Positions 1-3,905 of a stretch of DNA of 5,652 nucleotides are shown one piece after another. The stretch is from an uncultured Atopobium sp. (GTDB lineage Bacteria; Actinomycetota; Coriobacteriia; Coriobacteriales; Atopobiaceae). Both the position numbers and the translations under genes were made by a program. Each line of letters starts with the position of its first letter. Position 1 is the stretch's first letter. The notes under the pieces were generated by a model. That model made no database searches. It saw nothing but the letters and a program-made list of their open reading frames with translations, and had not been told where the DNA came from. Where the stretch lies: assembly GCA_916720465.1 (NCBI GenBank), contig CAKARF010000062.1, positions 1 to 5,652 on the forward strand, written 5' to 3'.

Positions 1-1175
1 ACCTTCATAGCGTTAGACTGGACAATCTTGTATGCCTCTTCGCGAGTAATACCAGTGTTTACCAGGGCAAGAAGAACCTTTGACGAGAAGAGCATGCCAC
101 GGGTCTTATTGAGGTTTGCCATCATCTGCTCTGGATACAGAACCATGCCATCAAGCAGGAACTCAAGTTTTGACAGCATGTGGTCAAGAGCAATGAAGCT
201 ATCTGCCTGAGCAACGCGCTCAGCAGAAGAGTGACTGATGTCACGCTCGTGCCAAAGTGCAACGTTATCAAAGGCAACCTGTGCGTTTGCCTTAACTACG
301 CGGGACAAACCACAGATCTTCTCGGCAGTAATAGGATTGCGCTTGTGAGGCATAGCGGAAGAGCCCTTCTGACCCTTGCGGAATGGCTCCTCAGCCTCGA
401 GGGTATCGGTCTTCTGCAGTGCTCGCATCTCAGTTGCAACACGCTCGCAGGTAGCGGCAACGGTTGCCAGAACACCTGCAAGGTACGCGTGGTGATCGCG
501 AGAAATAACCTGAGTTGAAAGTGGATCATGGACAAGACCGAGTTTCTCGCAAACGTACTCCTCAATAAAAGGATCAATGGAAGAGTAAGTTCCAACAGCG
601 CCAGAAATTGCACCATAGGCAACGTTTTTGCGAGCGTCCTTGAGGCGATCAAGATCGCGCTTAAACTCCCAGGCCCAGCTACCAAACTTCATGCCAAAGG
701 TCATAGGCTCGGCGTGGATGCCGTGAGTACGGCCAACGCAGAGAGTATCGCGCTCCTCAAAAGCACGACGCTTGCAGATAGCAGCGCAGCGACGAACCGC
801 AGCAATGAGCAGGTCGCATGCCTGAGTGAGCTGGTAGCAAAGAGCGGTATCGCCCAAGTCTGTTGAGGTCATGCCATAGTGAACCCAGCGACTTGGCTTG
901 AGCTCACCCTCTGGAACCTCAGCATCAATATAGGAGCCCATGTTGGTCAGGAAGGCAATAACGTCGTGGTTGGTAACAGCCTCAATCTCGTCTACCTCAG
1001 CGCGGTTAAACGCTGCGTGCTCACGAATCCAAGCTGCCTCTTCGCGAGAAATGCCAATAACACCCAGCTCAGCCTGTGCTTCGCACGCAAGGACTTCAAT
1101 CTCCTGCCAAACGGCGTACTTGTTCTCCAAAGAAAAGATATGGCCCATTTCTTTGCCGGTGTAGCGATCTACCAC
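1..1175 (-). CDS. purB: Adenylosuccinate lyase (PurB), C-terminus off the window
   Basis: Adenylosuccinate lyase is a cytosolic homotetramer that removes fumarate from SAICAR and from adenylosuccinate, acting twice in purine synthesis. The 391 visible codons match the fumarase/aspartase superfamily throughout. An RY pair sits at residues 4-5 near the N-terminus. THD-type His70 lies in TNHDVIAF, the catalytic His151 in GRTHGIHAEP, and the signature loop SSAMPHKRNP spans 272-281 with the catalytic Ser at 272/273. These correspond to His68, His141 and the loop serine of the Bacillus subtilis enzyme. The start is a GTG preceded by AGAAGGAG at 1183-1190 with 7-base spacing, and the reading begins as in other PurB proteins. 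The family is about 430-480 residues, so the last 40-90 lie beyond the left edge. The gene follows tRNA-Lys on the same strand with a terminator hairpin between them. The identification is nearly certain. Confidence 0.97.
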   Translation of the reverse strand, partial: MVDRYTGKEMGHIFSLENKYAVWQEIEVLACEAQAELGVIGISREEAAWIREHAAFNRAEVDEIEAVTNHDVIAFLTNMGSYIDAEVPEGELKPSRWVHYGMTSTDLGDTALCYQLTQACDLLIAAVRRCAAICKRRAFEERDTLCVGRTHGIHAEPMTFGMKFGSWAWEFKRDLDRLKDARKNVAYGAISGAVGTYSSIDPFIEEYVCEKLGLVHDPLSTQVISRDHHAYLAGVLATVAATCERVATEMRALQKTDTLEAEEPFRKGQKGSSAMPHKRNPITAEKICGLSRVVKANAQVAFDNVALWHERDISHSSAERVAQADSFIALDHMLSKLEFLLDGMVLYPEQMMANLNKTRGMLFSSKVLLALVNTGITREEAYKIVQSNAMK

Positions 1176-1182
1176 GATGAGA

Positions 1183-1190
1183 CTCCTTCT
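1183..1190 (-). promoter_or_regulatory. Ribosome binding site for purB (supports GTG start)
   Basis: AGAAGGAG on the minus strand lies 7 bases before the GTG at 1175. The first ATG in frame is at codon 10, downstream of the conserved RY segment, so this site decides for the GTG start. Confidence 0.8.
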
Positions 1191-1196
1191 GCTCGT

Positions 1197-1235
1197 AAAA
1201 GAAAAGGTCGAGTACCACTATGGTACCCGACCTTT
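1197..1235 (-). terminator. Intrinsic terminator after tRNA-Lys, in the purB leader
   Basis: Positions 1203-1217 pair with 1221-1235 around a 3-base loop, giving 14 base pairs with a single A/C mismatch (1211/1227). On the minus strand the stem is followed at once by TTTTCTTTT (1205-1197), the usual poly-U tail. It ends tRNA-Lys transcription. The tail stops about 21 bases before the purB start codon and overlaps nothing resembling a purB promoter, so it may instead act as a partial terminator or attenuator for purB. Confidence 0.85.
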
Positions 1236-1243
1236 GAATTACC

Positions 1244-1319
1244 TGGTGGGCCGTTAGGGGTTCGAACCCTAGACCTTGGGATTAAAAGTCCCCTGCTCTA
1301 CCAACTGAGCTAACGGCCC
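1244..1319 (-). tRNA. tRNA-Lys (anticodon UUU)
   Basis: A complete 76-base cloverleaf can be folded by eye. The acceptor stem is GGGCCGT with ACGGCCC, the D arm is GCTC/GAGC, the T arm is TAGGG/CCCTA around TTCGAAC, and the CCA end is encoded (1246-1244). The anticodon loop CTTTTAA puts TTT at 1286-1284, so it reads AAA/AAG. Variable loop AGGTC is normal. The top pair of the anticodon stem is G27-A43, a mismatch; the other four pairs are sound. Confidence 0.97.
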
Positions 1320-1335
1320 ATTATCGGGCGTGGCA

Positions 1336-1364
1336 ATTTTACCACGCAACTAGGATAGTGTAGC
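1336..1364 (-). promoter_or_regulatory. Possible tRNA-Lys promoter
   Basis: On the minus strand GCTACA (1364-1359) and TAAAAT (1341-1336) are 17 bases apart. The -10 is good and the -35 is weak (3 of 6). Initiation would leave a leader of roughly 10-15 bases before the tRNA. The -10 sits in the loop of a short inverted repeat, gcgtgg (1328-1333) with ccacgc (1342-1347). The only other candidate -10, GATAAT, abuts the tRNA 5' end and leaves no room for a start site. The aminopeptidase stop codon is just upstream, so readthrough from that gene is also possible. Confidence 0.3.
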
Positions 1365-1367
1365 AGT

Positions 1368-2645
1368 TTACTCCCATGCCCATTGTCCATTTACGAAAAT
1401 TGGTGTTTCTTTTCCATCCGCAGAAATTCCCCAAATATTCAAATCGTCTGCACCAATCATAAAATCGACGTGTGTTGTGCTCTGATTAACACCGTGGGCC
1501 AAGAGCTCATCTGGGCTCATCTCAAGGCCGCCCTTCAGGCACTCTGGGAATCCCATTCCAAGCGCTAAATGGCAGCTAGCATTCTCGTCATACAGGGTGT
1601 CGTAGAACAAAATGCCGCTCTGGCGAATAGGCGTGTTCTTAGAGATAAGAGCGCATTCTCCCAGGTACTTGCCACCTTTTTGAGAAACAATAGAAGTCAG
1701 AACGTCCTTGCCCTGTTCGGCGCCGTAGTCAACAACCTCGCCGTCTTTGAAGGTAAACCAGAAGTTCTTAACAATCTGGCCGGCATGAATCAGCGGCAAC
1801 GCAGAGTGAACAGTGCCGTTTACCTTGCGATAATTTGGCGTGGTGAAGACTTCCTCAGTAGGAATGTTAGGGAAGAACAATGTTCCGTCCTGGGTCTTGC
1901 CAGCACCGCCCTCCCAAAGATGTCCTGGATTCATGCCAATGATCAGGTTAGTTCCATTTGAAGACTCATAACGAAGCTCTTCAAACTGGTGAGAATTCAT
2001 GAAGCGCTTGGTCTTTTCAAATGTTGCGTTGTGGGTCTCCCAAACACTCTGAGGATCTTCTCCGCTTGCATGAGCAACGTCCAAAATAGCAACCCAAAGC
2101 CTGTAGATTGCCTCAGCCTCAGAAAGTTCTGGGAAAATTACCTTTGCCCATTCAGCTGCAGGAACACCAGCAATACACCAAACATTTTTGCCAAAGTCCA
2201 TGCCATTTCTAAAGACGTCGCACTCAAGATTTCTTGCACGAGAAACAGCAGCTGGCTTTTCTGGATCAATACCCTTGAGACCATTTGGGTCATCAGACGA
2301 GAGGAACAAAAATGCTGCGCCCTGCTCTGCAAGGGAGTTAAGCTGCTCAATCTTCCAGCTTGGAGTTTTAGAAAGACGAGCTAAATCAACGTTTTCGTAC
2401 ATGATTCTTGAGGACTCTTGATCGCCCCAAATAACCGTGACAAATTCCGCACCAGCTGCATAGGCTGCGCGCTGAACTCTACGGGCAAAATCGGCAATCT
2501 CAATTGAAGCGTTAATTACCAGCTGACTTCCCTCAGAAATTGCGCATCCCTTTTTCACAAGAAGCTCTGCATATTTATCAATCTGATCAGACAGCGCATC
2601 AAGGGCAATCTTTACCTCTTGGTCTGTCATAGGAATTTGTGCCAT
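1368..2645 (-). CDS. M29-family metallo-aminopeptidase (AmpS/PepS-like)
   Basis: This is a 425-residue protein of the thermophilic aminopeptidase family M29, usually 405-425 residues. These enzymes are cytosolic dimers with two co-catalytic metals that release N-terminal residues from peptides. The metal ligands can be placed by spacing against Thermus AmpT: Glu264 in NIPTEEVFTTP, Glu330 in YLGECALI, His359 in DENASCHLALG, and His392 and Asp394 in THVDFMIG. A conserved Tyr352 precedes the third ligand. The N-terminal half (1-200) is the Rossmann-like domain of the family. No signal peptide or membrane segment is present. I start at the ATG at 2645 because GAAGGGA lies 5 bases upstream of it; the reading frame extends 7 codons further to ATG/TTG codons (2663, 2666), but the GAGGA there is too close to them. 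Likely role is intracellular peptide breakdown for amino acid supply. No clear promoter was found in the region before it. tRNA-Lys follows after 48 bases. Confidence 0.93.
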   Translation of the reverse strand: MAQIPMTDQEVKIALDALSDQIDKYAELLVKKGCAISEGSQLVINASIEIADFARRVQRAAYAAGAEFVTVIWGDQESSRIMYENVDLARLSKTPSWKIEQLNSLAEQGAAFLFLSSDDPNGLKGIDPEKPAAVSRARNLECDVFRNGMDFGKNVWCIAGVPAAEWAKVIFPELSEAEAIYRLWVAILDVAHASGEDPQSVWETHNATFEKTKRFMNSHQFEELRYESSNGTNLIIGMNPGHLWEGGAGKTQDGTLFFPNIPTEEVFTTPNYRKVNGTVHSALPLIHAGQIVKNFWFTFKDGEVVDYGAEQGKDVLTSIVSQKGGKYLGECALISKNTPIRQSGILFYDTLYDENASCHLALGMGFPECLKGGLEMSPDELLAHGVNQSTTHVDFMIGADDLNIWGISADGKETPIFVNGQWAWE

Positions 2646-2650
2646 GTTGT

Positions 2651-2657
2651 TCCCTTC
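2651..2657 (-). promoter_or_regulatory. Ribosome binding site deciding the aminopeptidase start
   Basis: GAAGGGA on the minus strand ends 5 bases before the ATG at 2645. This favours the shorter protein beginning MAQIPMTD over the 7-residue-longer frame opening at a TTG. Confidence 0.65.
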
Positions 2658-2778
2658 AACCATCAATCCTCGTAATTCAAGAAATTAAGCACGCTCTATC
2701 AAAGATATATCCAAAATATTTCCGTTCAACTTCTACCCGAACAACCTTCTTCACAACGCCAAATTTCAATCTTGTCCA

Positions 2779-2800
2779 TAAAAAGAGCCCCGAAGGGCTC
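2779..2800 (-). terminator. Intrinsic terminator after tRNA-Gly
   Basis: On the minus strand GAGCCC (2800-2795), a TTCG tetraloop and GGGCTC (2790-2785) form a 6-bp GC-rich stem followed by TTTTT (2784-2780). It lies 12 bases after the tRNA-Gly CCA end and insulates the aminopeptidase gene from it. Confidence 0.9.
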
Positions 2801-2811
2801 GTGTCTATCTT

Positions 2812-2886
2812 TGGAGCGGGCAACGGGATTCGAACCCGCGGATGATGGCTTGGGAAGCCATTGCCTTACCACTTGGCGATGCCCGC
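2812..2886 (-). tRNA. tRNA-Gly (anticodon CCC)
   Basis: A complete 75-base cloverleaf is visible. The acceptor stem is GCGGGCA with TGCCCGC, the anticodon stem is ATGGC/GCCAT, the T loop is TTCGAAT, the discriminator base is T, and CCA is encoded (2814-2812). The loop TTCCCAA places CCC at 2854-2852, reading GGG codons. It has its own terminator and a plausible promoter, so it appears to be a single-gene transcription unit. Confidence 0.97.
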
Positions 2887-2896
2887 AATTATGTAG

Positions 2897-2925
2897 ATTT
2901 TATCACAGTATTTTTTGCCTTTTAA
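2897..2925 (-). promoter_or_regulatory. Likely tRNA-Gly promoter
   Basis: On the minus strand TTAAAA (2925-2920) and TAAAAT (2902-2897) are separated by 17 bases, and the -10 is preceded by a TG (TGTGATAAAAT). Initiation about 7 bases downstream gives a 5' leader of only a few bases before the tRNA at 2886, typical of tRNA genes. Confidence 0.45.
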
Positions 2926-3081
2926 TTGCTCTTCTTGCAACTAGATAAAAGTTTGATGCGTTGTTTTCTACCGAGCTGCTCGTATACAACAAAAATGAAC
3001 CTACACAAATTTTCTTTATCAGAAATTGGACAAACGCTGGTCAGAATAGGCACAAAATCACTCTTTAGCATGCTCTCCAAC
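2926..3081. other. Gap segment with no recognisable gene
   Basis: No reading frame here resembles a protein I know. It holds a small dyad: GTTGT (2960-2964) with ACAAC (2986-2990), enclosing CGAG/CTCG (2972-2975, 2979-2982). A weak plus-strand promoter-like pair overlaps it, TTGTTT (2961-2966) and TATACA (2983-2988) with 16-base spacing. If real, it would start a transcript toward the structured segment at 3082-3300. A plus-strand frame runs from 2926 to 3303, but its amino acid composition and lack of a good ribosome site at its start argue against translation. Confidence 0.4.
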
Positions 3082-3096
3082 GAAAGGAGCGCTATG

Positions 3097-3110
3097 CAAA
3101 AGTACTTTTG
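3097..3110. repeat. 14-bp perfect palindrome
   Basis: CAAAAGTACTTTTG is exactly self-complementary with no spacer. It sits between the P1 and P2 helices of the candidate RNA. It could be a site for a dimeric DNA-binding protein or a small hairpin in the RNA; nothing in the sequence decides. Confidence 0.6.
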
Positions 3111-3189
3111 GCGAGAAACCCCCGCGCACCACTATCCCACCTCTTATAGACGCCTACTCTCCACCCGACAACTCCACCTTCCTCGGGCA

Positions 3190-3227
3190 AAACTGCTTGG
3201 CGGAGACCTTATCATGCCAAGCAGTTT
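3190..3227. repeat. 12-bp perfect inverted repeat (strong hairpin)
   Basis: AAACTGCTTGGC (3190-3201) and its exact complement (3216-3227) flank a 14-base loop. Neither side is followed by a long T run (only TTT or TTTT), so it is not a typical terminator. A 12-bp perfect match this close is not expected by chance in a few hundred bases. It forms the most stable element of the candidate RNA. Confidence 0.85.
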
Positions 3228-3301
3228 CCCTTCCGTAGGACATGCGGGTCTGCGGTCGCGTCTAGCAGACAGGTTTTCTCGCAAGCCTGAGGCTCCTCCA
3301 T

Positions 3302-3329
3302 AAAGAAAAAGACCGGTGAAGCACCGGTC
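3302..3329 (-). terminator. Intrinsic terminator of perR
   Basis: On the minus strand GACCGGTG (3329-3322), a 3-base loop and CACCGGTC (3318-3311) form an 8-bp stem, followed by TTTTTCTTT (3310-3302). It lies 29 bases after the perR stop codon. On the plus strand the stem is followed by CTAAAG, so it is not an effective terminator in that direction. Confidence 0.92.
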
Positions 3330-3358
3330 CTAAAGAGAACTGTTTTGTTGCAATGCGA

Positions 3359-3760
3359 TTAGTTTACGCTGTGATGAAGCGCTGGGTTCTTAGCTAGGCA
3401 TTCATTGCAAATACCCGTAAAGCACAAGGCGTAAGAGTCAATCTCGCCGCAAGAATCCTTGGTGAGGCTGGTAAGATCCCTTAGAACTGGTCCGTCAACA
3501 TCAAAGACACGGCCGCACTCATGACACTGGAAGTGGGCATGCTCAGTTGTGGTTGGATCAAAACGAGAGATATTATCGCCGGTATTAACAACCTGGAGCT
3601 CGCCTGCGTCAACAAGCTGCATAAGGTTACGGTAAACAGTTCCTAGAGAGATGTTTGGCAACTCTTCTCTTACTGCCGCATACACACTATCTGCTGTTGG
3701 ATGGTCATGGCGACCTTCCATATACGTACGAATTGCTTCACGCTGCTTGCTGTAACGCAC
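3359..3760 (-). CDS. perR: PerR-type Fur-family metalloregulator
   Basis: This 133-residue protein is a Fur-superfamily repressor. The winged-helix DNA-binding half (about 1-65) carries the recognition segment SLGTVYRNL, and the C-terminal half is the dimerisation and metal domain. The structural zinc site is Cys79, Cys82, Cys118 and Cys121. The regulatory site matches B. subtilis PerR: His20, Asp68, His74, His76 and Asp87 for His37, Asp85, His91, His93 and Asp104. The aspartate at the RFD position separates PerR from Fur and Zur. PerR with iron senses peroxide by oxidation of the regulatory histidines, here His20 and His74. The start is a GTG with GAGG 5 bases upstream; an in-frame TAA lies 9 codons before it, so no longer form is possible. 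The protein therefore lacks about 17 N-terminal residues present in B. subtilis PerR. It has its own promoter and terminator, a single-gene unit, and is divergent from the adhesin gene. Peroxide specificity is inferred from residues. Confidence 0.88.
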   Translation of the reverse strand: MRYSKQREAIRTYMEGRHDHPTADSVYAAVREELPNISLGTVYRNLMQLVDAGELQVVNTGDNISRFDPTTTEHAHFQCHECGRVFDVDGPVLRDLTSLTKDSCGEIDSYALCFTGICNECLAKNPALHHSVN

Positions 3761-3780
3761 GATAACCTCATTAATTAGTA

Positions 3781-3810
3781 AGTGTTACTGATTACTGATA
3801 CGTTAACACT
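3781..3810. promoter_or_regulatory. Putative operator in the perR promoter
   Basis: AGTGTTA (3781-3787) and its complement TAACACT (3804-3810) form a 7-bp inverted repeat. Inside it are two back-to-back copies of TTACTGA (3785-3791, 3792-3798). The element covers the predicted -10 box and start site of perR, as expected for an autorepressor. It does not match the B. subtilis Per box closely, so the cognate regulator is inferred from position only. Confidence 0.42.
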
Positions 3811-3819
3811 AATTGTCTA
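3791..3819 (-). promoter_or_regulatory. perR promoter
   Basis: On the minus strand TAGACA (3819-3814, 5 of 6 to consensus) and AGTAAT (3796-3791, 4 of 6) are exactly 17 bases apart. Transcription would begin near 3784, giving a leader of about 24 bases with the GAGG ribosome site at 3769-3766. Confidence 0.5.
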
Positions 3820-3895
3820 TATGTTGCAACAAAAGCTCTTATTTATGCATTACAAAAATCTCATCATACGCAATCTACCTCTGATTCTTCAGTTT

Positions 3896-3900
3896 GGAGG
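3896..3900 (+). promoter_or_regulatory. Ribosome binding site of the adhesin gene
   Basis: GGAGG lies 5 bases before the ATG at 3906. It supports that start, whose product opens with a basic segment and a hydrophobic signal sequence. I could not find a convincing plus-strand promoter between it and perR. Confidence 0.8.
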
Positions 3901-3905
3901 CACGC

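Larger units (their letters stand above)
3082..3300. ncRNA. Candidate structured RNA, family not recognised
   Basis: Several helices nest in this span. P1 is 3085-3090 with 3292-3297. P2 is 3111-3120 with 3272-3282, 10 bp with one bulged T (3274). P3 is 3121-3125 with 3244-3248. P4 is the hairpin 3249-3253/3265-3269 with an 11-base loop. P5 is 3164-3168/3183-3187. P6 is 3190-3201/3216-3227, a perfect 12-bp stem. Positions 3147-3153 (TAGACGC) can pair with 3258-3264 in the P4 loop, a pseudoknot. P2, P3 and P4 abut as in a three-way junction. I checked by eye for RNase P, tmRNA, SRP, T-box and common riboswitch signatures and saw none. The strand is undecided: the helices exist on both, a weak promoter-like pair upstream (2961-2988) favours plus, and the next strong terminator (3302-3329) has its U tract only for minus. 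The fold is inferred, and short helices such as the pseudoknot could arise by chance. Confidence 0.38.

Noticed and set aside
180..1313. Plus-strand frames of about 110-145 codons across purB and tRNA-Lys.
   Set aside because: They overlap a certain purB gene on the other strand and one runs through the tRNA; none has a plausible start site or domain.
1569..2384. Plus-strand frames of about 130 codons inside the aminopeptidase gene.
   Set aside because: Antisense shadows of a complete M29 gene whose metal ligands are all intact.
2646..2720. Aminopeptidase promoter built from TTGATA with TTGAAT or TGAATT.
   Set aside because: The -35 is good, but the -10 choices are poor and the start would lie almost on the ribosome site.
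3094..3303. Plus-strand 69-codon frame starting ATG after AAAGGAG.
   Set aside because: The ribosome-like site is only 4 bases from the ATG, the product is Arg/Pro/His-rich with no recognisable domain, and the same bases are better explained by the nested helices. It could still be a small protein; conservation of the frame would decide.
3302..3329. Bidirectional terminator serving a plus-strand RNA as well as perR.
   Set aside because: The stem is strong but the plus-strand side is followed by CTAAAG rather than a T run.
3343..3834. 11-bp inverted copies of TTTTGTTGCAA at 3343-3353 and 3824-3834 flanking perR.
   Set aside because: A match of this length and AT content is expected a few times by chance in a window this size; there is no target-site duplication or transposase to suggest a mobile unit.
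3813..3852. Plus-strand promoter for the adhesin using TTGTCT or TTGCAA as -35.
   Set aside because: No acceptable -10 lies at 16-18 bases from either; I prefer to leave the promoter unassigned.
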